A DNA stretch of 64,000 nt, taken from assembly GCA_001599975.1 (NCBI GenBank), contig BCIO01000002.1:4190878-4254877 (forward strand), read 5' to 3'. This document shows, in pieces, positions 1 to 15,393 of the stretch (positions within the stretch are counted from its first letter, which is position 1; the number at the start of each line of letters is the position of its first letter). Source of the DNA: Cystobasidiopsis lactophilus. Taxonomy: Eukaryota > Basidiomycota > Agaricostilbomycetes > Agaricostilbales > Chionosphaeraceae. Under the pieces are notes generated by a model that did no database searches, was not told the DNA's origin, and saw nothing but the letters and a program-made list of their open reading frames with translations. A program made the translations under genes and the position numbers.

Positions 1-298
1 TCGGCGGTGGCGCGACCGTGCGATTTGCTGAGGCAGTAGTGGCGATGAGCTCTTAGGGTAAATAGAGTCAAATGAGAGAGATCCGCGAACAGAAGCAGAC
101 CAAGAGCATCAGACGAGCTCTCCCGCAAGGCGAGATCCCGGCGCACCCTCCCAGCGACATCCCTCGAGTTCGCTCGACCACAAGGCCTTGTGCACTCATT
201 CAGCCAATCGTGCTGCCTAGATCTCACTTCTAAGTGCGTCCCAGCGTCGCAAAGTCTGCTTGGGTGGCGATTGGGCTGACCGAGGGCGGCGCACGCAG
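1..298. other. Window edge, no gene seen
   Basis: No coding pattern or RNA gene was recognised here. It probably holds the upstream region of the phosphoesterase gene that starts near 299. Confidence 0.4.
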
Positions 299-2012
299 AT
301 GAACGGACAGATCCTCTCGGCTTCGAACAAGGTCGATGTGATTGACACGGCAGGGGTGGGCCGCTCTGCCTCGCATTTCACATCGACTGGCCTCTCTGAT
401 CGTACTGCTGCAGGGCCGGATCCTCTGTGTGGCGGATGTTAGAGGTGGGCAACTTTTTTCACGCATTGGCGGTGGAAACCCCTTCTGTGTGCTCGCTGCT
501 GGCCGCCACACCTCTTGGCCAGCGATGTGACTGGCTTCTGGGGGCTGCCAGCACCATTTTGAACCTGGGGCAAGAGCTGACCAAAATTTTGCGGTGCGAT
601 TTTGACAGGCAAACTCTCGACCCTCAACGAGCTTGCCGCTGAGCACAATGCCAAAGCCATCATCCACACTGGCGACTTTGGCTTTTACGGTGCGTTGCGG
701 CTTGTCCACTCTAGCCAGAGAATTGTTGAGTTGATCTCTCGCGCACGAGAACAGACAGCACGTCGCTGCCCCGGATCACCGACCGCACGCTCAAGCACTT
801 GATTCAATACTCGAATGCCATCTCGCCCGAGCTCAAAGCGTCCCTCATGGCCCCCAACATGCAACCCTCTCAAATCAGGCAGATCCTCGGCAACCCTCAC
901 CACCCAACGCTGGAAGCTGGCAGCAGCTCCGCCCCCTCGGCTTCTGCCTCCAGCTTTGCGCTGTCCGAGTTCCCAAAGCTGCTCACCGGCGAGCTGACCT
1001 TCAACGTACCCGTGTATACCGTTTGGGGCGCCTGCGAGGATGTGGGCGTGCTGGAGAAGCTCAAGACGGCGCCACCCGGCCCAGTGACCGTCCCGCCTGC
1101 CCACGCTCCTCATCGCCCGTCCGGCCAATCCGACTACTCCATTCCCAACCTTGCCGTCCTCCACGAGGCCTCGACCCGCACTTTGGTCATTGGCGGCATC
1201 CGCTTGCGGCTGTTTGGTCTCGGTGGCGCCTGCGTGGCCCACAAGATGTTCGACAATGGCGAGGGCCAAGCGACCATCGCAGGTGGCGGAGGCACCATGT
1301 GGACCACCATGCTCCAGATCGGCGAGCTCGTCGACACGGCCGCCAGGGCGTTCGACCCTACCGAGACCCGCGTGCTCGTCACCCACGCCTCTCCCGGCCG
1401 CGACGGCCTGCTCGCCCAGCTGGCTTTGGCCCTAAAAGCCGACCTCACCATCTCGGCTTCCCTCCACTTCCGCTACGGCGTCTCCTACAACGAGTTTTCT
1501 GTCCAGCACGATGCCATCGCGTACAAGAACAAGTTTGAGCATGCGAGGGCCGGCTTCAACGAGGTCTGGGAAACGGTCAAGAACCAGGTCGAGTCGGTGA
1601 TAGAGTGGGTGTCTCCTTGGCCACTTCAGCACATTGTGCTCAGATTGTGTTCTACACTACAGCGAGGGCCAGCGCAAGTTCCTTAACAACGCGCTCGCCG
1701 TCACCAACCGCATACCCGGCGAGATGTCAGCCAATGGCCAGTCGATCGAGGAGGCCGCCTGGAAGAATTCGTGGAACTGGAACCTGCCCGACGCCGCGTT
1801 CGGAAGCCTGATCTTGGACATCCGGGACGGCCGCGTCAGCTCCGAGCTGCGTTCGCAAGGTGAGTTGTGTGTCTTTCAAAAACTCCGATCAGCATCTAAT
1901 ATCAGAATATCAACGCCTTACAGGCTTCAACTTTTCATACCGCACTGCTCCTGCACCTCCCACTGGCCCCTCTCGCGGCGCCACCCCGGCTGGCCCTTCC
2001 AAGGTCAACAAT

Positions 2013-2050
<38 letters not shown>

Positions 2051-2782
2051 ACGGGAGCCTTTCCGCGCTCCATCCGCACCTAAAAGCCAGCAGCCCTTCA
2101 ACGGCAACAACAACAACCAGCAGCCCAAGCCGTTCGCGCCCCGTGAAGGCCAAAGCCAGCCCGGCCAGAATGCAAACCAAGATCGGAGCGGTTATAAGGG
2201 CGGCAACAACAACAGGAAGAACCAAGATGCCCGGCTCACCACCACGGACGGCCCGCCCAAGTCGGACTCACCGGCGCCCAAACCGGTCGAGACCAAGACT
2301 GAAGCGTCCACTCCCGGCAACCTGTCCCCTCAGATTGACCGCCCGGCTTCGAGCGCCAGCAGCCGCCGCAGCTCGCACCACAAGGGCGGCCGGGGCCAGT
2401 CGCAGCAAGGCAGCCGCGACGAGTCGCTGGCCTCAGACAAGGAGAAGACTGGTGCCGACTCGCCGAGCGAAGGCGAGCGGGGCGGGCGCGGACGAGGTAG
2501 AGGCGGCCGTGGTGGTCGCGGTGGCGGAGGACGCGGTGGCGGCGAAGGAGGCCGGCCTCCGTTTGAGGGCAAGCGAGGCGGCAGAGGTCCCAGGGAAGGA
2601 GGCTCTTCTGATGCAGCACCAGCTGCTGCTGCTGGTGCCACACCTGCTGCCAGCTCGGCCGCGCCAGCGCCTGCTGCTCCCACCCCAGGTGCGTCCTTTG
2701 CCCTTTGATCTTTCGCTTCGCTCTGGAGCCTCATTTAATTTGCACAGCTCCAACGGGTGCTGTCAACGGCGCATCCGAGTAA
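299..2782 (+). CDS. DUF2433 calcineurin-like metallophosphoesterase with polyQ and RGG tail
   Basis: The N-terminal half matches the fungal DUF2433 branch of metallophosphoesterases. RILCVADVRG joins across an intron to KLSTLNELAAEHNAKAI and then HTGDFGFY, giving the D-x-R-G and GD metal-binding motifs; VLVTHASPGRDG supplies a later metal-binding His. The start at 299 is chosen because a short exon splices to the GRILCV exon at 414; an ATG at 342 in one longer exon is an alternative. Further introns lie at 445-608, near 690-760, near 1604-1660 (exact splice unresolved), near 1860-1923 and near 2690-2748. The C-terminal part is low complexity: a polyglutamine run from CAG repeats at about 2013-2048, then basic Ser/Pro-rich sequence, then RGG/GRG repeats at about 2480-2600. 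RGG repeats typically bind RNA. The protein ends APTGAVNGASE. The substrate is unknown. Confidence 0.8.
2013..2048 (+). repeat. CAG trinucleotide repeat coding polyglutamine
   Basis: This is a nearly perfect run of CAG codons inside the phosphoesterase reading frame, giving about twelve consecutive glutamines. It is likely to vary in length between strains. Confidence 0.9.
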
Positions 2783-3164
2783 ACAACCTCACCAAGTACC
2801 ACCAAAAGAAGAACAAGATTTCCAGCACACGACTTTTCTGTCCTCCGCGCTTTCCTTTAATGACCAACAACACGATACCCCGCTGCTGCGCTCCACCAAC
2901 CGGGTTGTTTACAAGAAGGCCTCGCCCACCTTTGCCCCCCTTCTCTTTTAGACATCCTTTAAAACAAAATTTACAAAGCGGTCAAGTCGCTTTCGGACGG
3001 GCTTTGGGAAACCTTTTGGGACAATTTTCTTTGATTCAGGGATTTTAGTTGATGAGCCCTTCGTTCTGGAACCCCTTGCATGCACAAATCATTTTCAGCG
3101 GCCTCGACTTGGCGGAGTGCGCCTCTTGGAAGCTTGGAAGCGGGCAGCCAACTTTTCGCTGAGA

Positions 3165-4075
3165 ATGCAATCCCTGCGCCGAGTGTCGGCCCGTTCGGCG
3201 TGCGTGTGCCGGCGGAGGACACTGGCCACTGCCGTCGACGACACGCTCAAGTTCGACCTGCTCAAACCTAAGCCGAAAGTGGCCAAGCGCCCGCTGCGAG
3301 AGCGGCCTGAAAATCCAGGCTTGGGTGGCCGCCTGCCTCCAGTGCCGGACCCGACGCTCGCCCAGCGCATCTTCTTCCCCAACATTCCCTTTGCCATGGT
3401 GCGCAACTCGGGCGCCCAAAAGGCCGACCCGTACACGGCCACCTTCCGCGTTCCCATCCAGCTCACCAAGCCCGACATTTACGCCTACCTCTCCCAAGTC
3501 TACAAGCTGGGCATTACCGGCATCCGCACCATGATCTACCGGGGCAAGATCAAGCGGGGCCAGGAGATGGGCGACATGGTCCAGCGGTCGGTGCCGAGGA
3601 GGGAGCGCAGCTACAAGAAGGCCGTCGTCCAGATCGACCAGCCGTTCTGGTACCCGGACAGCAGAGAGGATAGCTACTTCAACGTGTACTTTGGCCGGTG
3701 CGTCTTGCTTTTCGCTCTTGCAGTGTATGCAAGAAGAGCTGAATGGGAGGCGCTTTCGTTTCGCAGAGAAATGTCGCAGACTTTGATGCAGCGGAGGGTC
3801 AAATCTCTAGGCTTGCCCAATTATCCCAGTTACTCGCCCGAGTCTCGAAGATTCAGGGGGACCGACAATGGGCAGTGGAACCCGACGATCGGCAGGAGGG
3901 TGAGCTTTTGACCTGGCACCTGGCCTTGATTTTGTGACTTTTGATCTGACGACGTTGAACCGGTCTACAGGTTGGCGCAAAACATGTGGCCAAGGCGAGG
4001 GGGCGCAGGAGGGACATGCAGGAGATGCACTGGAGACGGGTGGGCGCAAAGGCTGTTGGGCAGGCCTCAGAGTGA
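3165..4075 (+). CDS. Mitochondrial large-subunit ribosomal protein uL23m (MRPL23/MRP20 type)
   Basis: The core reads FFPNIPFAMVRNSG, then FRVPIQLTKPDIYAYL, then YKLGITGIRTMIYRGKIKRG, the conserved uL23m fold that sits near the mitoribosome exit tunnel. The ATG at 3165 is preferred over an in-frame ATG at 3117 because it gives an Arg-rich, acid-poor presequence (MQSLRRVSARSACVCRRR) typical of mitochondrial import. One intron splits the codon after YFG near 3700-3765 (GTGCGT donor). A second runs from about 3900 to 3970 and leads to a short, very basic last exon (VGAKHVAKARGRRRD) ending QASE and TGA at 4073. The gene follows the phosphoesterase on the same strand. Confidence 0.85.
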
Positions 4076-6335
4076 TTCCCTGCGTCTTGCCATTGACTCC
4101 AGTTGGCCTCTTGTCGTGCTTTGCAATGTATTGGAGGCCACCTTCGTTGCGCTCGAAGTTTTTGAGGAGCCTCGACCCCGGATCACCACCTCGGTTTGTT
4201 CAAACTTGTTGTTTTGCCCTTTTCACCTAGTCTGCTTTGTTTTGGGATCTCTTACAAAGCGTTTGTGTTCATCCGGCGTGTTAGCCATGCGTCAAACGGA
4301 CTTGGATTGAGTTCACGCCAATTTCGTCTAACAAGTTGCCACCCGCTGTCGTGCTTCTCATTTCTGCTCTCTGCCCCTTGAAGGGCCCTGCTATTACTTT
4401 TTTGGTGCTTTAGTGTCATTTTGTGCGCGCGTTGAGGCCAGCCGTCAGCTCAAATTGCTCAATTCTGGGTGGTGGGCACTGGCTTTGTGGATCTTCGCCC
4501 CCTTGACTCGCCTCTTGTTCCACCCGGTCGGAATAGGTGCAAATATGTGCTAACATGGCGTCAGGGTGCATATTTCATTCAGGTTCCGCCTAGATCTGAT
4601 TAAATCGGCTTGCATAAGACTTTGGCAGGTGGGTTGAAATATCGACGTTCAAACTGTCCAGTGACTCTGAAACTGGCACCAGAGCAGCCTGAGGTGTACG
4701 AGAGGTGAATGCTGCGCCAAAACGGAGCGTTGGTGCATGCGGCGACCCAGGCAGGCGGAAAGTTTGGTCGTCCGTGGACTTCACGCGTCTCCAGCTGTTT
4801 GGTTGCGGGCAAGCATTGCAGGATGCCTCAGATGGCTCAAGAGAAGGATGTGCGATAAATCGGGAGTGGTATAAGTGAGGAAGGGCTGCAGGAAAATGGG
4901 GATTGAGTCAAGGGCCAACCATTGCGAGTAGGCGTCTCTTCGCTTTAGTTCTGTGACAATGGGCCTGCAGATGCGTTGGCCGTCTGGACTAGGTCGTGAG
5001 AGCTGGCTGGAAGGCACTGCAGCCTTAAGAGAAGTGTGGTGGGGAAAGGACGGGGAGCAAAAAAAATTGCCATTTCTGACCCCAGCCCTGCTCAATTTTG
5101 TAAGTTTTGGTCTTGTCTCAATGCTTTTGAGGACATACCGGATTGAACTGCTTGGGTTGTAAGCGCTTTATTGGCGGATTTGAAACTGTAACCGTACCGG
5201 ACGACTACTCGATCTGGAGTCGAGCACTAATTTTGCTTGTCAGGAACGTCCTACGAAGCAAAAATCAAATGCACAAACCTCTACCACTGAGTTATAGGGC
5301 CATTTCGATGCGCTGGAAGCGTCGTACAGCTGTCAGGGCGACCGCAAAGATAAGGCGCAAAAATTTGGGCCGCGAATTCGCACTTTTCCCGCTTTCTGAC
5401 TCTTGCGATACGCTGTCTGGAAGCTCACAAGAGCGCTGCTCTTTAAACTATTCAAATTGGTCAACGAACGACCGAGATGTGAGCTATGTGCGGAAGGAGT
5501 TCCGCACCATGTTTGGTCCGCCTCATCAGGGTTCCGCCGCAACGGCAACATCCCGCGCTCAATCCATCCTCATCTTAGACTATGTCTTGCAGCCAACTAC
5601 TGTAAGAGGAGACCAGGCCTAAAATATGGGCCGTGTGGTGGAACCCCCGTAGCGCAGCCACCACCAACTTGGTTTGGCGTTGAGCCCCGTCCATCCGGGG
5701 GTTGAAAACGTCACAAGTCAATGTATTTCAATGTAAAAGGACACCATGGACATCCTCAGCCAAGCCCATCATCAAAAACCTCTGCGCGAGATGGTGGCGA
5801 GAGGTCCAGCGCAGCGACCAGTCTTGGGTCGGAACTGACGAGCATTTCCGGAGATTTGGCTGTGTGCCAATCTTTCACATAGCATCGAGAGTCACTGTTG
5901 TTGGATGCAGAACATTTGGACTCGAGATGATGGAAGAGTTGCTCTGCGCCCCTCCGAATTTGCCACCCTCGGCACAGAGGGAGCAGCCACCCGGTTCAAG
6001 CTTAAATGACCACACGGTAACCTAGACATGCAAAAGTGGTCGCGGCTGGATTCTCGTAGGATTTCAACAGCACTACTCGCTGCAACGAGCAGAGAGTCTT
6101 GGCACCCCTTGAAACTGACACAGAGGCCGCCACAAAAGCAGGTATGAGCCCGCTCAAACCCACCACAGTCCACTTCTACTATTATCCATGGCAGCCCCGT
6201 GCTCGGACGTGTTCCGGAGGAGGCGGGCCGAGCCAAGAGGAGAAAGCGCGGGCTCTTGATGAGAAGGAAGCCTGCGAGGGTCGTCAGCCCCACTTGTTTG
6301 CATTGTATTGGGCTGGTAGCTGTATAGCATCCAGT
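4076..6335. other. Gene-poor stretch, no convincing CDS
   Basis: Open frames here are short, overlap on both strands and show no recognisable domain or matching splice sites. A tRNA-like relic lies at about 5170-5305. Around 5630-5705 there are inverted repeats: AACCCCCG pairs with CGGGGGTT, and TGGTGG pairs with CCACCA. Confidence 0.5.
5170..5305 (-). other. tRNA-like relic with box A- and box B-like elements
   Basis: On the minus strand, TAACTCAGTGGTAGAGG resembles a tRNA D-arm (box A), CTCGACTCCAGATCGAG is a perfect five-base-pair anticodon stem-loop with anticodon CCA (Trp), and GTTTCAAATCC resembles a T-loop (box B). The three are in the right order. However, the acceptor ends do not pair, the T-stem is poor, and about 60 nt including a hairpin (TTTTGCTT ... 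AAGCAAAA) separates the D-arm from the anticodon arm. It could be a decayed intron-containing tRNA-Trp or a tRNA-derived SINE fragment. I do not claim a working tRNA. Confidence 0.3.
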
Positions 6336-6590
6336 TCATTCAGACAGGACAGAGAATGGCGCGAGAAGGGATAGAGCCCTCACTTCTTGCACACCACTTC
6401 GCTCAGCGAGACAGGAGGCGGGCCTCGGGAGGAAGAGCTTGTACTGCAGGCACCCAGAGTGCTCCAAGTGCCTCTGGGACCGCAGCGTGTCGGAGAGGTG
6501 CCGCATGCAGGCTGGGTAGTGGCGCCAGGCCAGGTCGTCCACCATCGCGGCGTTGACCGCGCCTCGTCGCCAATTCTCCGACTAGAGTCT
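6336..6590 (-). CDS. Possible orphan exon, unrecognised
   Basis: A frame opening at a possible acceptor (GACTCTAG) reads SENWRRGAVNAAMVDDLAWR, then HYPACMRHLSDTL and QYKLFLPRP. Its composition looks protein-like rather than random. No start, partner exon or family was found, so it may be one exon of an unresolved gene, a relic or chance. Confidence 0.25.
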
Positions 6591-6885
6591 GCAATGGAAG
6601 GTGATACAGGGCCAGAAGACCATGGACCGGCCGAGAGCATCCTTTGATTCTGGACGGTTCAGGATTCCGCCAAACAGTGAGGGAAGGGCCGAGCAACACA
6701 CCGGTCAAATGTAGCACCCAACCCGCTCCACCGATCGCTCGAACCAACTCCTGGATTCTGGATAAAGGGCTGGTGCGCGGGCCACGTTCAAGCTGGTGGT
6801 AAGAGCGCCTTTGCTGACGCTAAGATTGGCTGTGAACGACATATATAGCGTCATCCCCCGCGGCTACCACCAGTCCGGCAGGCGT

Positions 6886-7231
6886 TTAGAGGACATGATG
6901 GCAGCTCTTGCATTCTCTGTCGCCATAGCTGACATGGAGAGCTGCCGTGCGACTCGCCAACCGGCTGGAGAGATTTGCCACCTGAGCGCCAGCGAATGCG
7001 AGGGGGACAGCAACTGAACGCACATTCTAGCATGCCTCGCTGCGACCGTCGGGGATTGAGATGCGGCATAGACAGATGTATCACAGGGCAGCGGCTCACC
7101 TCTGAGGCTAACTTCTCCGGAGTGATGACGCCCTCCTTGGCCAGTCGTTCGATCTCCTTGAGGCGGTCCTCAATCTCCCTCACGTCCGCATCATGGCGCT
7201 CGGCTTCGCGTAGGGCATAAGATTTGGGCAT
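6886..7231 (-). CDS. Small coiled-coil protein with CxxCH C-terminus
   Basis: Exon 1 (7100-7231) encodes MPKSYALREAERHDADVREI followed by a charged helix through KEGVITPEKLASE. A 118-nt intron (6982-7099, GTGAGC to CTCAG) joins it in phase 0 to exon 2 (6886-6981), VANLSSRLASRTAALHVSYG then DRECKSCHHVL and stop. The product is about 75 residues: a heptad-like helical segment, then a terminal C-x2-C-H motif that could bind a metal or carry a thiol function. I do not recognise the family. Coherent helix-like sequence on both sides of a good splice is the main support. Confidence 0.5.
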
Positions 7232-8687
7232 AATCAACAAGCTGGACACTCGTCGCTCGAGACGAAGAGAAGAGGTGGGGGAGTCACAGTGAGCGCGCAT
7301 TGCCGGCTTCTGGTCCGCTTCAGCGATCCCCTTGCGACTGCTCCAAGCCAGGTCTGGCCCAGGGCCTCACAGTGGGCTAAGGACTCCACCTGGCCCATGT
7401 TCTGAGTCTCCTCTGCCTCGCTACAACCTCTGGTGATGCATGAGTGCCTCCTTCCTGCTCGTTTGATTCTGGTTCTCTTGGAGCGCCGGGAGCAACCGAT
7501 TTGGTCCTGTTCAAGCATTGATGACTGCTTCAACAGACCTGGGAGGTAGCTTGGCAAACGGCCATCAATTGTCGACGCTAGAGCGCTTCCGGAGTCGAGT
7601 TGTGTTGGCCTGGTCATGCAAGGTCGTGGCGCTCGGATTTCTACTTTCTCATCTTGATGAACATGCCTCTGAAGACCCACCGATGCTGGTCTGCTATGAG
7701 TCCGACTTGATCTTCGTGCTGTGGCTAGTTTCCGTGGCCCGTGGTGTGCACTTGCAAGTGACCTCAAGTCATAGTGGCCTGCCCACTGTGGGTAGACGGC
7801 TTGCTTTATTATGACAGTGCATGTGGAGTTCTGGCACTGACAAGCCGCTTGGCAAGGCTAGAGTTGGTTGTTCAGACGGAGTGGTGGTTAGCGCTTCCTC
7901 AACGCCACTCGCTTCTTGCTTTCGGAACCTATAGCTGAACGGTTATGAATCGAAACGTGCGCACATTGATTTCATCGCGTGCTTAGCTTGAGTGGCGAGT
8001 CATCCGGTTGCGATCGCCTCCATCAACCGGCTCACTCATTCGCGCCCGGCCTTGGGTTCCAAATGGCCACCATCATTGGCGGGATCACGACATGATTAGC
8101 AGTTAACTCTTGGCGTTCGCCTGTCCGGGAACGCTACACGTGGAAGAGCCCCCCATGGACCGTCACGAACGGCAAGCAGGTCGATGCCTTGTTTTCCACC
8201 AAGACCTCTGCTCTTGCATGGGTTTCTCACATGCACAACATGGCCATCATCAAAGTTGCCGATACCGCAGCTTAGTTAATAAGCAACTCTTGGCCTTTCG
8301 TCGCAAATGCCGAACTAGGGTAGCTTGAAGCCGACCTTCTCTTCGCCACTAAGCCCATTTTCACGTGGAAAGACAGGAAGCTAGTCGAAACAGCAAAAGA
8401 GGCTGTACTTTCCACTGCAAAGACAAGGCGCTGATAGGCGGGAGCGGAGAAATGTGTGTCAGTCAGACATGAAGAGGAGGAGGGCAAGTCGCATCGTATT
8501 AGCGTGTGACCCTGGGCACCCAGAGCGAGCTATACCTTGGCACTCACACAATTGTAAAAGTATGCGTCGCCTGAAATGACCGAGATCCTGTTGCCACCAC
8601 CTGCAAGTCGGCCTCGCTGAGCACGAGTCGAGGCGCGCCCAAAAGTCGACCTCGCACCGCGGTCGCCTTGAGCTCGATGCGTTGAAA
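7232..8687. other. No gene seen; upstream region of SMC3
   Basis: Only short overlapping frames without motifs were found. The distal part probably carries the divergent promoters of SMC3 and the small CxxCH gene. Confidence 0.45.
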
Positions 8688-13201
<4,514 letters not shown>

Positions 13202-13886
13202 ACTCCGCATTGGCGCCGTGTACAAATAGACCTCTCTTTTTACCCCATGTAACATGTTTCTATGGTCTGATCCCACTGGCGAACCAACTGGAGGGCGTTG
13301 CACCATCTGTTACATGGCCAACGGACCACTGGCCAGGGCGATTTGCCACTCTGAGGCTGGATCCTGGTCCGAGACCATGTCCGCTCTCGGCCGCTCGTGA
13401 TTGCTGCGCTGATCGAGATCTGCACGAAAGTGTGCGAACTAAACTACGAAGCGACAATGTCTTAATTTGCGTCTTGAGTGCCATGAAAGGTCTGCCGCTT
13501 TTGAAGTTGGCCCAACTTGGAGTGGTCAAAGGGCGACAACAGTGAAAATCCAGAAGTGTCCGAGTTCTGAGTCTAAGATACAGTACAAGCGGTCTGGTGG
13601 CAAACGAGTGCTAGAGAATACAAAATGCGGAGGAGAACAGACAGGAAATGACAAGAACGAGAGGCCAGATCATGGTACACGAGAAGCACAAAGGATGCCG
13701 AACGGCGGCGGATGTGCTGGCGGAGAGCTCTTGCATACAGTTGCCATCTAGGACGCCGTTCGAACATGTACACGTAGGTTATCTGACGAAACCAAATGTA
13801 AGGGCAAGCTAAGGGCGCAGAGTGAGAGTGTGCAACTTGCCCATTCTGAGAAGCGGAAAGCAATTCGAGTGTGGCGGCTGCAGAGA
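13202..13886. other. Intergenic region between convergent genes, nothing recognised
   Basis: SMC3 and the Myb-like gene converge here. No open frame with recognisable content was found; the stretch should hold the two 3' ends. Confidence 0.5.
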
Positions 13887-15393
13887 TCAGAATGGGATAT
13901 GTGGCGGCAGCTCGTGGACCCGGTATCCTTGGAACGGAGTGTAGTAGTCGTCGTCCGAGTCGCCAGAGACTTCGGACCCGTCGTAATGGCCTTCGGGCTG
14001 GGGCACTTCGGGCAGCCAGTGAGGCAGCACAGCAGCCAAGAAAATGTCGTCGAGTTGGTCGCTCGTATGGTCCGGGCAAGCTTCTGGGACGAGGTCCCAG
14101 TTGTCGCGCTTGTGGAGGTACAGGATGGTCTGCTGAACCGTCAATTGACTGAAATCAAAGTCGTCATGGATGATCGGCATGCTCTTGCTCAGCGCTGCAA
14201 GATGAAACCTCTCCTTTAGCATCTTGTACGGAATGGGAGAGGAGCATGAAGGACAACTGACCAACAGCGAAAAGAATCCGAAACTGTCGCTCGCACTCTT
14301 CGGCGGAGCGGCCCTCGATCTGCCTCGCAAGTTTTGGCCAGTCGCGGTGGACTTCCAGATAGGTTTGGACAAGAGTTGTATTTTCAGACTGGGTCCAAGG
14401 CCTCTCGAAATAGGCACCTGAGTTGGCGGAGCGGCTGACCGCCTGCTTCGGGCGAACGCACTTCACCGCGGCCACTGAGCTGTTGGATGCCATAGTGCGG
14501 CCTTCTCCAGTGGGACGGGTCTGGCTTTTGAGCTGAAATTTGGACCCCAGAACGGCAATGGCGTTCATCTCTCGCTCCGTGAAGCTGAACGCAGGTTGAG
14601 CTTGGCAGTGAGGGAGCAGCAACATCTTGAGGGCGCCGTCCAATTGAGTGCGAGGCTTCTCTGGAAACATGGCGGAGACCTTGTCGAAGGTCGTGTCTGA
14701 CTTTTGGTGCAAATCCAGTAAGGCAATCACATCGCTGTCATCGAAGCCAGCCAAGACGACCGTGCTGCCTTGAGACTTGCGCGCTTCCAAGGCTGATGAG
14801 CAAAGCTTAATCAGCTGCAATGAGAAGAGGGAAGTGAAATAAGTACGAACCGATATTGACGAGAGAATGAAACTTCCGGCTGCACTTGTCTTGCTTCCTG
14901 TCTGGCAGAGTGCCGGCGACTAGGCCCCATTTCTTGTAATGCACCAGGTAGCTGTCGATCAGAGCAATTTCTTCTTCAGGTGTCCATCTGCTCTCGGCCC
15001 TCTCGTGCGTGGTCTGTGTGGACCAATATCGGGGTCAATGAAACGATGGCAAAACCAAAGGCGACTACTCACAGGAGTATCCTTTTTCATCAGCAATGAT
15101 GATGCAGTATCAACTGCGGCCAAGTTCGTCAGATCTTCCAGAACGGCTGCGAGACTAGGCAACAATCTCACCCTGGCTTTGGGTTGTGCCGCTAAGGCAA
15201 CTGCTGCGGCGAAGAGCAGGGGCAGCTTCGATTTCCTGTGAGACGTATCAAAGACCCGTTAGCATGTGGGCAAGTAGAGGCGAAGAGAGCGAAAGGGCAG
15301 CCAGCACCCGCCTGCATCCTTAGAGCGCAAGCGCTGGCGCAGAGAAGGAAGCTGGGCACTTACGTTTGTTCGCGATGAACGAGAAGAATGCAT
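13887..15393 (-). CDS. Myb/SANT-domain protein with two repeats
   Basis: Exon 1 (15364-15393) encodes MHSSRSSRTN. Further exons splice cleanly to give SQVDTASSLLMKKDTP, then repeat 1 (RWTPEEEIALIDSYLVHYKK and DKCSRKFHSL). A central region follows (VVLAGFDDSDVIALLDLHQK and FSFTEREMNAIAVLGSKFQL), then repeat 2 (PWTQSENTTLVQTYLEVHRD and AEECERQFRILFAV). The spaced Trp and aromatic residues and the three-helix pattern are those of Myb/SANT domains, which bind DNA or histone tails. The C-terminus is acidic and Tyr-rich (SGDSDDDYYTPF), as in activation domains. Introns lie near 14,202-14,264, 14,794-14,850, 15,015-15,075 and 15,245-15,363. Which regulator this corresponds to is unknown. The gene is convergent with SMC3. 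Confidence 0.75.

Noticed and set aside
5143-5622. 159-codon plus-strand frame overlapping the tRNA-like relic
   Set aside because: It runs through the tRNA-like structure and has no protein-like features.
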